This document shows positions 43,724 to 52,258 of a DNA stretch of 64,000 nucleotides, piece by piece. The notes under the pieces are model-generated. The model worked only from the letters and a program-made list of their open reading frames with translations, did no database searches and was not told the DNA's origin. The stretch spans positions 5,394,001 to 5,458,000 of the forward strand of contig NZ_CP061913.1 in NCBI RefSeq assembly GCF_019904175.1, written 5' to 3'. A program made the translations under genes and the position numbers. How positions within the stretch are numbered: position 1 is the first letter of the stretch; every line of letters starts with the position of its first letter. Source of the DNA: Dactylosporangium vinaceum. Its GTDB lineage: Bacteria; Actinomycetota; Actinomycetes; Mycobacteriales; Micromonosporaceae.

Positions 43724-44824
43724 ATGCGTGGATCGGGTCGTTGGCTGCGAATGGCAGCGCTCACATTCGCGGCGGCGGTGGCCGGTGCCGTGATGCACGC
43801 GCCCGCGGCGGCCGCGGAGTCCAACGGGGGCGTGCGGGTCATGCCGCTGGGTGACTCGATCACCGAGGGCACCCAGGTGCCGGGCGGCTACCGCATCGGG
43901 CTGTGGCAGCGGCTGGCGGCCGGCGGGTATCGCGTCGACTTCGTCGGCTCGCAGTACAACGGCCCGTCGAGCCTGGGCGACCACGACCACGAGGGCCACC
44001 CCGGCTGGCGCATCGACCAGATCGACGCCAACATCACCGGCTGGCTGCGCACCTCGACCCCGCGGACGGTGCTGCTGCACATCGGCACGAACGACATCCT
44101 GCAGAACTCCAACGTCTCCGGTGCGCCCGGCCGGCTTTCCACGCTCATCGACCACATCATCGCGGCCGCGCCGAACGCGGAGATCTTCGTCGCCACCATC
44201 ATCCCGCTGGGCAACGCCGGGCAGGAGTCGGCGGCGCGCACGTTCAACGCCGCGATCCCCGGGATCGTGCAGAGCCGGGCCAACGCCGGCAAGCACGTGC
44301 ACCTGGTCGACATGCACAGTGTGGTGACGACGGCCGAGCTCATCGACGGGGTGCATCCGACCGCCGGCGGCTACGACAAGATGGCGGCCGCCTGGTACAC
44401 CGCGCTGCGGTCCGTGCCCGGCAGCCTGGAGACCAGCGGCGGCGCGACCGGCTCCGCGCTCGTCGGTGCCGCATCCGGGCGCTGCCTCGACGTGCCGGGC
44501 AGCAACACCACCAACGGCACCCAGCCGATCATCTGGGACTGCAGCGGCAACGCCAACCAGCAGTGGACCTACACCGCGAGCAGGCAGCTGCAGGCGCTCG
44601 GCAAGTGCCTCGACGCCCCCACCGGCGCGGTGGCCGGTGCGAAGGCGCAGATCTACAGCTGCAGCGGCCAGGCCAACCAGCAGTGGACGCTCAACGCCGA
44701 CGGCACGATCAGCAGCGTCTCGTCCGGCCTCTGCCTCGACGTCTACGGCGCGGCCACGGCCAACAACACCCCGGTGGTCCTGTGGACCTGCACGGCCGCC
44801 GCCAATCAGCGCTGGAACCGTTGA
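43724..44824 (+). CDS. Secreted SGNH/GDSL esterase (CE3-like) with ricin-type (CBM13) domain
   Basis: A 366-aa secreted esterase. Signal about 1-31, SGNH hydrolase domain about 36-232, CBM13 about 245-366. Block I is GDSITEG with nucleophile S45; GTND (121-124) gives the oxyanion Asn; D208-x2-H211 in DGVHPTAGGY completes the triad. The layout matches carbohydrate esterase family 3 acetylxylan esterases. ATG at 43724 follows GAGGG. The next gene begins ten bases after its stop, so the two form an operon, probably de-acetylating xylan. Confidence 0.85.
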   Translation: MRGSGRWLRMAALTFAAAVAGAVMHAPAAAAESNGGVRVMPLGDSITEGTQVPGGYRIGLWQRLAAGGYRVDFVGSQYNGPSSLGDHDHEGHPGWRIDQIDANITGWLRTSTPRTVLLHIGTNDILQNSNVSGAPGRLSTLIDHIIAAAPNAEIFVATIIPLGNAGQESAARTFNAAIPGIVQSRANAGKHVHLVDMHSVVTTAELIDGVHPTAGGYDKMAAAWYTALRSVPGSLETSGGATGSALVGAASGRCLDVPGSNTTNGTQPIIWDCSGNANQQWTYTASRQLQALGKCLDAPTGAVAGAKAQIYSCSGQANQQWTLNADGTISSVSSGLCLDVYGAATANNTPVVLWTCTAAANQRWNR

Positions 44825-44834
44825 GAGGAACCGC

Positions 44835-46136
44835 ATGGCTACGTCCCGCAACCGCACCGGAACACTCATCGCCGGCGCGCTCAGCGCGGTGCTCGCCACC
44901 GCCGGCGGCGTCCTGGTGAGCACCACGGCCCACGCCGCCGCCGGCTGCCGCGTCAGCTACGCCGTCTCCAGCCAGTGGCAGGGCGGCTTCGGCGCAAACG
45001 TCACCGTCACGAACCTCGGTGACGCGGTCAACGGCTGGACCCTCGCCTGGTCGTTCGGCGCCGGGCAGACGATCACCCAGCTCTGGAACGGCACCGTGAC
45101 CCAGTCCGGTGCGCAGGTGAGCGTGGCGAATGCGAGCTACAACGGCTCCATCCCCAGCGGCGGCAGCGTCGCGTTCGGCTTCAACGGCAGCTGGACCGGT
45201 ACGAACCCCGCGCCCGCCACGTTCGTCCTGAACGGCACGGCGTGCACCGGCGAGGTCGGCGGCTCGTCGTCGCCGACCGCCGGCCCGAGCGCGAGCACCA
45301 GCCCCAGCGCGAGCACCAGCCCCAGCGCGAGCACCAGTCCGAACCCGAGCTCCAGCCCGAGCACGGGTCCGGGCTGCACCGCCACCGGCACCGGTGGCGG
45401 GTCGGGGCCGTGCCCGGCCGGCTACGAGACCTCCAGCGGGCTGCCGAACCACACCATCTACCGGCCGGAGAGTCTTCCGGTACAGAAGATGCCGATCTTC
45501 GTCTGGGGTGAGGGCGGATGCTCGGCCAACGGCACGGCGTCGCTGCCGTTCCTGCGTGAGATCGCCTCCCACGGCTTCCTGGTGCTGGCCAGCGGCGCCC
45601 CGAACGGCTCGGGCTCCACGACCGCCGCCATGATGACCCAGTCGATGGACTGGGCGGTGGCCGAGAACAACCGGGCGGGCAGCAAGTACTACGGCCGGCT
45701 CGACACGTCCAGAATCGCCGTCGGCGGCTGGTCGTGCGGCGGCCTGGAGGCCTACGAGGTGTCCAACGACGCCCGGGTGAGCACCACCCTGATCTTCAGC
45801 AGCGGGCTGCTCGACGACAACAACGACTACCAGCTGCGCCGGCTGACCAGGCCGATCGCATACTTCATCGGCGGCCCGAGCGACATCGCCTACGCCAACG
45901 CCATGGACGACTGGGGCAAGCTGCCGTCCGGGCTGCCCGCGTTCATGGGCAACCTGAACGTCGGCCACGGTGGGACTTACACGCAGACCAACGGCGGGGA
46001 GTTCGGCCGGGTCGCCGTGCTCTACCTGAAGTGGCGACTGAAGGGCGACACGACGGCCGGCGCCGCCTTCGTGGGCAGCAACTGCGGCCTGTGCCACACC
46101 CAGTGGACGGTGCAGCAGCGCAACCTCACCCTATGA
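44835..46136 (+). CDS. Secreted alpha/beta-hydrolase with N-terminal CBM2
   Basis: A 433-aa secreted protein. Signal about 1-36, CBM2 about 37-138, a linker of PSASTS repeats (about 145-180), then an alpha/beta-hydrolase (about 190-433) with nucleophile S300 in GGWSCGG and a likely catalytic His in NVGHGGTY. Related to dienelactone-hydrolase-like or plant-polymer esterases; the ester cleaved is unknown. ATG at 44835 follows GAGAGGAA. Co-transcribed with the SGNH esterase. Its stop overlaps the 3' end of the convergent PaaX gene by six bases. Confidence 0.75.
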   Translation: MATSRNRTGTLIAGALSAVLATAGGVLVSTTAHAAAGCRVSYAVSSQWQGGFGANVTVTNLGDAVNGWTLAWSFGAGQTITQLWNGTVTQSGAQVSVANASYNGSIPSGGSVAFGFNGSWTGTNPAPATFVLNGTACTGEVGGSSSPTAGPSASTSPSASTSPSASTSPNPSSSPSTGPGCTATGTGGGSGPCPAGYETSSGLPNHTIYRPESLPVQKMPIFVWGEGGCSANGTASLPFLREIASHGFLVLASGAPNGSGSTTAAMMTQSMDWAVAENNRAGSKYYGRLDTSRIAVGGWSCGGLEAYEVSNDARVSTTLIFSSGLLDDNNDYQLRRLTRPIAYFIGGPSDIAYANAMDDWGKLPSGLPAFMGNLNVGHGGTYTQTNGGEFGRVAVLYLKWRLKGDTTAGAAFVGSNCGLCHTQWTVQQRNLTL

Positions 46137-47087
46137 CGCCGCGACACCGGCGAGGATCTCGGCGACGGTATGCGCACTGACGCTCGCCGGTGTCCCGTCG
46201 CCGTGCCGGGCCGCGACCGCCCGCACGTGCGCCTCGGCCGCCCGGGCCAGCCCGTCGTACACCGCGACGAAGAGGTCCCGGGCGGCCGGGCGCGGCCAGC
46301 CGGGCGGCAGCAGCCGGATCGGCAGCCGGGGGTCGAGGACGGCGAAGCGGCGGTAGGTGTCCATCACCGCGGTGCGGGCGTGCACCGCTTCCGCGCCGCC
46401 GACCCCGCCCGCGGCGATGCGGGGCAGCAGCGGCCGCCAGCGGCTGATGAACGCGTCGTAGTCCCCGGCGATGGCGGCGATGTCCCACGCCTGGAGCGGA
46501 TCGCGCCGCGCCACCGCGCCGAACTCGACGTGCCGGGCCCGGAACACCGTCAATGACCCGGGGGCGACCGCGTCGAGCTGGCCGGCGGCCGGATCGGTGA
46601 GCGCGTGCGGTGAGATCCACAGGCCGTCGTAGAGCGGGGCGTAGCCCAGCCAGCGCAGCCGCCCGCGCAGCTCCCGCCGGCGGGAGCGCTCCTGCTGCGG
46701 CAGCGAGAAGGCGATGAGCGTCCACCACCCGTCCCACGAATCCGCCGCGGCCGCCGCCGACACGATCCACTGCCCGCCGGCCGAGAGCTGGCCGGCCGCG
46801 GCGGCCGCCAGCCGGTAGAGGCTGTGGCGGCCCTCCCGGCGGTTCTGCAGCACGCCGCGGCGGGCCAGCCGGCTGATCGCGGTGCGGGCGCCCGCCTCGC
46901 TCACCCCGGACTCGACGAGCAGGGCCACGATCGCGGCCGACGGCAGCCAGGCCCTGGTCCGCAGCGTGTAGTCGGCCATCAGCGTCAAGGCCAGGCCCTG
47001 GGGGGCGGGGCCGGACTGCCGCCGGGGGAGCCGCACCGCGGCGTCGTCGTCGGGAAAGATCTCCTCGATGTCGAACGCGTCGGCCAC
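46131..47087 (-). CDS. PaaX-family transcriptional regulator
   Basis: A 318-aa regulator with an N-terminal winged helix (about 35-95; SGVSEAGARTAISRLARRGVL), a central PaaX domain and the PaaX C-terminal domain (about 225-318). In other bacteria PaaX represses phenylacetate or related aromatic catabolism in response to CoA thioesters. No phenylacetate gene is present here. Instead it is divergent from a CE1 esterase gene that could release ferulate, an aromatic acid. The GTG at 47087 (start of VADAFDIEEIF) is preferred over the longer upstream start. Confidence 0.78.
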   Translation of the reverse strand: MADAFDIEEIFPDDDAAVRLPRRQSGPAPQGLALTLMADYTLRTRAWLPSAAIVALLVESGVSEAGARTAISRLARRGVLQNRREGRHSLYRLAAAAAGQLSAGGQWIVSAAAAADSWDGWWTLIAFSLPQQERSRRRELRGRLRWLGYAPLYDGLWISPHALTDPAAGQLDAVAPGSLTVFRARHVEFGAVARRDPLQAWDIAAIAGDYDAFISRWRPLLPRIAAGGVGGAEAVHARTAVMDTYRRFAVLDPRLPIRLLPPGWPRPAARDLFVAVYDGLARAAEAHVRAVAARHGDGTPASVSAHTVAEILAGVAAS

Positions 47088-47126
47088 CGCCCGACTGTAT
47101 CGCCTCGGGTGATCTCCACATCGATT

Positions 47127-47140
47127 GACACTTATGTGTC
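47127..47140. promoter_or_regulatory. Near-palindrome GACACTTATGTGTC between paaX-like and CE1 esterase genes
   Basis: Outer five bases pair perfectly; 12 of 14 positions symmetric. It overlaps a TTGACA -35-like hexamer (47125-47130) oriented toward the esterase gene, as expected for a repressor site. Confidence 0.5.
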
Positions 47141-47221
47141 CCAGGTACACACTAAATGCCGCACGACGGCTTGGGAGCCGCGCCGTTTTCTCTCCGATTC
47201 CAAGAGACGAGGAGTAGGCGC

Positions 47222-48577
47222 ATGCGATTGAGAAGGAAACTCCTGCTCGGCCCGGTGGCAATGCTGGTCTTCGCCGGGCTGACCCTCGTGGCGTTGCGGC
47301 CCGCGTATGCCGCGACGCTGACCGAGGTCACCAACTTCGGCGCCAACCCGGGGGGCATGCGCATGCATGTCTACGTCCCGGACACGCGCCCCGCCCACCC
47401 GGCGATCGTGGTCGCCATGCACGGCTGTGGCGGCTCCGGCCCGGGCTTCTACTCGGGCAGCGAGTTCGCGAGCCTGGCCGACCGGTACGGCTACATCGCG
47501 ATCTACCCGAGCGCGACCCAGCAGGCCGGCTTCGGCAACTGCTTCGACACCTGGTCCGACGCGGCCAAGCGGCGCGGGGGCGGCAGCGACCCGGTGTCGA
47601 TCGTGTCGATGGTGACCTACGTAGAGCAGCAGTACGGGGGCGACCCGAGCCGGGTCTACGCGACCGGCAGCTCGTCCGGCGGCATGATGACGAACGAGAT
47701 GCTGGCGTTGTACCCGGACGTCTTCAAGGCGGGCGCGGCGTTCATGGGCGTGCCGTTCAACTGCTTCGCCAACGCGGCCGACTATCCGCCCGGCACCAGC
47801 CGCTGCACCGGCGGGAGCATGGACCGCACGCCGCAGCAGTGGGGCGACGCCGTCCGGCAGGCGTATCCCGGATACAGCGGGCCGCGGCCCCGCATGCAGC
47901 TGTGGCACGGCACCAGCGACACGCTCGTGCCGTACTCATTGCTGCAGGAGGAGATCGAGCAGTGGACGAACGTCTTCGGCCTCAGCCAGACGCCGACGTC
48001 CACCGACACGCCACAGTCCGGCTGGACCCGCCGGCGCTACGCCGACTCGTCCGGCACGGTGCAGGTCGAGGCGTACAGCATCCAGGGCGCCGGGCACAGC
48101 CTGCCCTCGGCCGGCATGGCCGCGTACGCGATCGCGTTCTTCGGCCTGACCGGCAGCGGGCCTACCACGTCGCCGGTGTCGAGCCCGCCCGTCTCCAGCC
48201 CGCCCGTGTCGAGCCCGCCCGCGTCGAGTCCGCCGGTGTCGAGCCCGCCCCCGGGTGGGTCCGCCTGCCGGGTGACCGACACGATCAGCGCCTGGAACAC
48301 CGGGCTTACCGCGAACATCACCATCACGAACACCGGGAGCGCGGCCGTCAACGGCTGGGCGCTTACCTTCACGCTCCCGGGCGGCCAGAGCATCACCTCC
48401 GGCTGGAACGCGCAGTACAGCCCGGCCTCGGGGGCGGTGACCGCCCGCAACGTCAGCTACAACGCCACCCTGGCGCCGGGCGCGTCGACGACGATCGGCT
48501 TCCAGGCCACGCACACCGGCAACACCGCCCGCCCGGCGGCGTTCGCACTCAACGGCGCCGCCTGCACCATCGCCTGA
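47222..48577 (+). CDS. Secreted CE1/PHB-depolymerase-family esterase with C-terminal CBM2
   Basis: A 451-aa secreted esterase. Signal about 1-30, CE1 domain about 33-315 with nucleophile S151 (TGSSSGG) and HGTSDTLVPY plus GAGHSLP giving the Asp and His region, a linker of SSPPV repeats, and CBM2 about 350-451. Close to actinobacterial acetylxylan/feruloyl esterases, and a paralogue of the esterase at 50825-52201, which has a CBM13 instead. ATG at 47222 follows GAGGAG. The PaaX regulator gene next door suggests aromatic (ferulic) ester substrates, an inference only. Confidence 0.85.
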   Translation: MRLRRKLLLGPVAMLVFAGLTLVALRPAYAATLTEVTNFGANPGGMRMHVYVPDTRPAHPAIVVAMHGCGGSGPGFYSGSEFASLADRYGYIAIYPSATQQAGFGNCFDTWSDAAKRRGGGSDPVSIVSMVTYVEQQYGGDPSRVYATGSSSGGMMTNEMLALYPDVFKAGAAFMGVPFNCFANAADYPPGTSRCTGGSMDRTPQQWGDAVRQAYPGYSGPRPRMQLWHGTSDTLVPYSLLQEEIEQWTNVFGLSQTPTSTDTPQSGWTRRRYADSSGTVQVEAYSIQGAGHSLPSAGMAAYAIAFFGLTGSGPTTSPVSSPPVSSPPVSSPPASSPPVSSPPPGGSACRVTDTISAWNTGLTANITITNTGSAAVNGWALTFTLPGGQSITSGWNAQYSPASGAVTARNVSYNATLAPGASTTIGFQATHTGNTARPAAFALNGAACTIA

Positions 48578-48601
48578 GCGCTCCCTGACCCTCGAACAGC
48601 C

Positions 48602-48631
48602 CCGGCCGCGGCGCGCGAGCGCCGCGGCCGG
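48602..48631. terminator. Bidirectional hairpin terminator
   Basis: Perfect 13-bp stem (48602-48614 with 48619-48631), GCGA loop, between the convergent esterase and GH43 genes. Confidence 0.8.
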
Positions 48632-48643
48632 AGCCTTGTGCGG

Positions 48644-50470
48644 TTACTGCAGCGAGGCGTCGTCGACGTAGAGCCCGTCGGTGCCGGCGGCCGTCTCGAC
48701 GTACATGGTGGCGCCGGTCAGCGTGCCGGTCCACGACACGGTGGCGGTGCCCGTCAGCTGCGTCCAGCCGCCGGTGTTCACCGTGGCGGCCGGGGTGAGC
48801 TGGACGTAGTTCGTCGTGCCGTTCGCGGTGACGGCCAGGGTCACCTTCGCGCTCGGGGTGCCGGTCTGGGACCGGACCCAGATGCTCGTGGTGTAGCTCT
48901 TGCCGTTGGTGAGCTTGGACGTGACGTCCTGGGCCGGGCCGTTCCAGGCGGCGGTGCGGCCGCTCAGCAGCAGGGACTGGGTGCCGCCGTGCGCCACGGT
49001 GCTCGAGGACAGCGAGCCGGCGCCGAAGACGGACCAGCCGCTGGTCCCGCTCTCCAGGGTGCCGTTGGTGAGCAGGTTGCCGCCGCCGCCCCCGTTGTCA
49101 CCGCTGCCGCCGGCGAACTGCCACCAGTTGACGTTGAAGAGGTTGCCGGTGCCGCCGGTGTACTTGAAGTACAGGTCGTGCGTGCCGGTCGCGCCGCTCA
49201 CCGGGCACGTCACGGTCGTCCAGGTCTGCCAGCCGCCCGTGCCGGCCACCGTGCAGGTGCCGACGAGCGTGCCGTTGACGCTGTCGAGGTGCAGCTCGAT
49301 GCGCCCGCCGCTGGTGGCCGAGGCGACCCGGGCGCTGAACGACGTCGCACCGTTGCCGAACGCGACGCCCTTGACCTTGACGTTGTCGCCGTTCTCGATG
49401 AAGCCGACGTTCATGCCGCCCTCGCTCGACGGCTCGGTCTCCACGCCGCTCTCCCAGGCGATGGTCTCGGCCTCCTGGCGCACGTACGGGTTGAGGGTGC
49501 CGACCTGCGGCGCGCCGGTCGTCGTCATGTTGATCGTCGGGATGGTGCCGTCGGCGTTGTAGTTGAACTTCTCCACGGCCACGGAGCGCGTGTAGCCGCC
49601 ACCGCCGGGCAGCGCGCCGTTGTGGTAGAAGAAGTACGACCCGCCGTTGAAGTCGATGACACCGGGGTGGTTGGTGAAGCTCGAGCCCTGGGTCGGCATG
49701 ACGGTGCCGCGGAACGTCCACGGACCGGTCGGTGACGTGGCGGTCGAGTAGGCGATGTACTCCGAGCAGCACTTCGCGGCGAACACGTTGTAGTACAGGC
49801 CGTTGCGCTTGTAGACCCAGGGGCCTTCCTCGAACAGCGTCGGCCGGCTCGTGTTGCCGGTGCGGGTGCCGAAGCCGGCGGTGGTGAGCGGGATCTTCGC
49901 CGGGCTGCCGTTCGTCGAGATCATGTCGGCGTTGAGCTTCACGTACCACAGGTTCGGGTTGCCGTAGTACAACCACGCCTGCCCGTCGTCGTCGATGAAG
50001 ACCGTCGGGTCGATCTCGGAGCCCTGGATGAGCGGCCGGCCGATGGCGTCGCGGAACGGGCCGGTGGGGCTGTCGGAGACGCCGACGCCTATCGCGTTGC
50101 TGCCGTTGGCCATGCGCACCGGCACGTACCAGTAGAACTTGCCGTTGCGGTAGACGGTCTGCCCGGCCCACGCGTCGGAGCTCGCCCAGCTGAACGTGGA
50201 CAGGTTCATCGGCGAGCCGTGGTCGGTCCAGTTCACCATGTCGGCGGAGGACCAGACCCGCCACTCGCGCATGGTGAAGTACGTCGAGTTGTCCTCGTCG
50301 TGTCCGGTGTACAGGTAGACCCGCCCGTTGTAGACGAGCGGGGCGGGGTCGGCGGTGTAGATCGTCTGCACGATCGGGTTGTCGGCCCGGGCGACGGCCG
50401 CCGGCATGAGGCCGGCGACGCACAGCAGGCCGGCGGCCGCGGCGAGCGCGCGCCGGATGGAAACTTTCAC
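48644..50470 (-). CDS. Secreted GH43 arabinofuranosidase/xylosidase with CBM6 and CBM4_9-like modules
   Basis: A 608-aa secreted enzyme. Signal about 1-29, GH43 propeller about 31-330 with base D41 (TADPAPLV), D154 (EIDPTVFID) and acid E214 or E215 (FEEGPW); CBM6 about 335-465 (QEAETIAWESGVET, FNVNWWQF), a Gly linker, then a CBM4_9-like sandwich about 475-608. This layout is that of arabinoxylan arabinofuranohydrolases. GTG at 50470 follows AGGAG. Upstream lie an imperfect LacI-type operator and site 7. Confidence 0.87.
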   Translation of the reverse strand: MKVSIRRALAAAAGLLCVAGLMPAAVARADNPIVQTIYTADPAPLVYNGRVYLYTGHDEDNSTYFTMREWRVWSSADMVNWTDHGSPMNLSTFSWASSDAWAGQTVYRNGKFYWYVPVRMANGSNAIGVGVSDSPTGPFRDAIGRPLIQGSEIDPTVFIDDDGQAWLYYGNPNLWYVKLNADMISTNGSPAKIPLTTAGFGTRTGNTSRPTLFEEGPWVYKRNGLYYNVFAAKCCSEYIAYSTATSPTGPWTFRGTVMPTQGSSFTNHPGVIDFNGGSYFFYHNGALPGGGGYTRSVAVEKFNYNADGTIPTINMTTTGAPQVGTLNPYVRQEAETIAWESGVETEPSSEGGMNVGFIENGDNVKVKGVAFGNGATSFSARVASATSGGRIELHLDSVNGTLVGTCTVAGTGGWQTWTTVTCPVSGATGTHDLYFKYTGGTGNLFNVNWWQFAGGSGDNGGGGGNLLTNGTLESGTSGWSVFGAGSLSSSTVAHGGTQSLLLSGRTAAWNGPAQDVTSKLTNGKSYTTSIWVRSQTGTPSAKVTLAVTANGTTNYVQLTPAATVNTGGWTQLTGTATVSWTGTLTGATMYVETAAGTDGLYVDDASLQ

Positions 50471-50492
50471 GGAACGCTCCTGATGTGGGCCT

Positions 50493-50506
50493 GTTACCGC
50501 TCACAA
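50493..50506. promoter_or_regulatory. LacI-type operator TGTTACCGCTCACA (imperfect)
   Basis: One base short of the TGTTAGCGCTCACA seen at 58781-58794; 22 bases before the GH43 start on the minus strand. Confidence 0.6.
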
Positions 50507-50605
50507 TGCGCGTGGCGGGGCGCGGTGGGCGACAGGTGTGGGATGTCAGGGAACCTTGCCAGAATCGTTCCAGGCATTCAAGTAAATCGTTCGCCCGGGT
50601 CGGCG

Positions 50606-50632
50606 CGACCATTTGCGGCCGGCTCGCATAAC
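50606..50632 (-). promoter_or_regulatory. ECF-type promoter candidate, GTTAT-N17-GGTCG (site 7)
   Basis: On the minus strand GTTAT is 50632-50628 and GGTCG 50610-50606, preceded by GGAAAAATC; 135 bases before the GH43 start. The divergent region 50471-50824 has no gene; it also carries the minus-strand block TGGCAA (50561-50556) and the plus-strand TGGCAC (50676-50681). Confidence 0.6.
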
Positions 50633-50696
50633 GATTTTTCCGCAGGCTTCCGGACTTGAATGATGGGCATTGCTCTGGCACCGTCGGTTCCGCGCC

Positions 50697-50710
50697 GATG
50701 TGCGCTCACA
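50697..50710. promoter_or_regulatory. LacI-type operator, one intact half (GCGCTCACA)
   Basis: The right half matches the other operators exactly and the left half is degenerate; 114 bases before the CE1 esterase start. Confidence 0.45.
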
Positions 50711-50824
50711 CCGGTCGATGCGCTCTGGACACCCCTGCGCCGGCCGCCGGGCCCGGGGTGCCGGTCCGGACGCCGGCCCCCGGGTGACCCGGACCCCATC
50801 GAATGCTTGCTGAAGGAGGGCCGC

Positions 50825-52201
50825 ATGCATCGCATGCTGCTGCGGGCACTGCTGATAGCGGCGGCCCTGCCGCTGGTGGTGGCCGCCGTGCTGGTCTCGA
50901 CACGGCCGGCCGCCGCCGCCGGCCTGACCCGGGTGACCGGGTTCGGCAACAACCCGACGAACCTCAACATGTACATCTACGTGCCCGCGAGTGTCGCGCC
51001 CCGCCCGGCGCTGCTGGTGCTGGTGCACTACTGCAGTGGTTCGGCGAGTGGGATTTTCAACGGTAACGGGCATGACTATGTGACGGCGGCGGATCGGTAC
51101 GGGTACATCATCGTGGTGCCGGAGGCGACTCGTAGCGGTAGTTGTTTCGATGTGTCGACTCCGGCGGCGTTGAGGCGTAACGGGGGTAGTGATTCGACGG
51201 GCATCATGTCGATGGTGAGCTATGCCCGGTCGCAGTATCCGAGTATCGATGCGTCGCGGATCGTGGTGTCGGGGTTTTCGTCGGGGGCGATGATGACGAA
51301 TGTGCTGGCTGCGGAGTATCCGGATGTGTTCAGTGCGGCGTCGGCGTTCTCGGGTGTGCCGGCGGGGTGTTTCGCGACGTCGGACGGGTCGTTGTGGAAC
51401 AGTCAGTGTTCGGGTGGCAATGTGAGCAAGTCGGCGCAGCAGTGGGGTGATCAGGCCCGGGCGATGTATTCGGGGTACTCGGGGCGGTATCCGCGGATGC
51501 AGTTGTGGCATGGGACGACTGATACGACGCTGGCGTATCCGAACTTCGGTGAGGAGATCAAGCAGTGGACGAATTTGAACGGGTTGAGCCAGACGCCGGC
51601 GTTCACTGATCATCCGCAGTCGAGTTGGACGCGGACGCGGTACGGGAACACGGGGACGCAGGCGACGGTCGAGGGTGTGAGTATCGCCGGGGTCGGGCAC
51701 CAGTTGCCGATGTCGGGGCAGCTCGCGTACGCCATCGCCTTCCTCGGCCTCGACGGCAGCGGCGGCACCACCACCTCTCCCACGCCGCCGTCCTCCCCGC
51801 CGGCGTCGTCCCCGCCGCCGCAGGGCGGGGCCAAACGGATCGTCGGTGCGCAGTCCGGCCGGTGCGTCGACGTGCCCAACGCGTCGCAGACCAACGGCAC
51901 CCGGGTGCAGCTCTACGACTGCAACGGCCAGTCCAACCAGCAGTGGACCTACACCTCCAGCAAGCAGCTGCAGGTCTACGGCAGCCGCTGCCTGGACGCC
52001 GCCGGCTCCGGCAACGGCGCCGCAGTACAGATCTACAGCTGCAACGGCCAGACCAACCAGCAGTGGAACGTCAACAGCAACGGCACCATCACCGGCGTCC
52101 AGTCCGGACGCTGCCTCGACGTCTGGGGCACCGGCAACGGCCAGCAGATCCAGATCTACGACTGCAACGGCCAGGCCAACCAGCGCTTCAGCCTGAGCTG
52201 A
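50825..52201 (+). CDS. Secreted CE1/PHB-depolymerase-family esterase with ricin-type (CBM13) domain; mosaic gene
   Basis: A 458-aa secreted esterase. Signal about 1-32, CE1 domain about 34-315 with nucleophile S152 (SGFSSGA), a Pro/Ser linker, and CBM13 about 335-458. ATG at 50825 follows GAAGGAGG. Paralogue of the esterase at 47222-48577. The gene is a patchwork: about 51030-51720 uses G- and T-ending codons (GGT, GAT, TCG, AGT, TTT), while the 5' end and the binding module use the C-ending codons of the surroundings. The last 363 bases are almost identical to the end of the GH10 gene at 36947. This suggests a catalytic segment of different origin joined to a locally copied binding module. 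Confidence 0.85.
   Translation: MHRMLLRALLIAAALPLVVAAVLVSTRPAAAAGLTRVTGFGNNPTNLNMYIYVPASVAPRPALLVLVHYCSGSASGIFNGNGHDYVTAADRYGYIIVVPEATRSGSCFDVSTPAALRRNGGSDSTGIMSMVSYARSQYPSIDASRIVVSGFSSGAMMTNVLAAEYPDVFSAASAFSGVPAGCFATSDGSLWNSQCSGGNVSKSAQQWGDQARAMYSGYSGRYPRMQLWHGTTDTTLAYPNFGEEIKQWTNLNGLSQTPAFTDHPQSSWTRTRYGNTGTQATVEGVSIAGVGHQLPMSGQLAYAIAFLGLDGSGGTTTSPTPPSSPPASSPPPQGGAKRIVGAQSGRCVDVPNASQTNGTRVQLYDCNGQSNQQWTYTSSKQLQVYGSRCLDAAGSGNGAAVQIYSCNGQTNQQWNVNSNGTITGVQSGRCLDVWGTGNGQQIQIYDCNGQANQRFSLS
51839..52201 (+). repeat. Near-identical 363-bp CBM13-coding repeat, copy B
   Basis: Inverted partner of 36947-37309; two mismatches found by direct comparison, including one at the LQVYG/LQIYG codon. Identity starts at the first codon of the module and runs through the stop. 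Confidence 0.9.
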
Positions 52202-52228
52202 CCGGGCCGGAGGACGGGACCATGGCGG

Positions 52229-52258
52229 GCGGCCCGGCTACCGTTGTAGCCGGGCCGC
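52229..52258. terminator. Hairpin terminator overlapping the gntR-like 3' end
   Basis: Perfect 13-bp stem (52229-52241 with 52246-52258), CGTT loop. The right arm lies inside the last codons of the convergent regulator gene. Confidence 0.7.

Noticed and set aside
45290..45370. Short tandem repeats suggestive of a CRISPR or minisatellite
   Set aside because: They encode the PSASTS linker of the CBM2 esterase; the repeats are in-frame linker units with no spacers.
50671..50690. TGGCAC resembling a sigma-54 -24 element
   Set aside because: Actinobacteria lack sigma-54 as a rule, and no TTGC follows at the required spacing.
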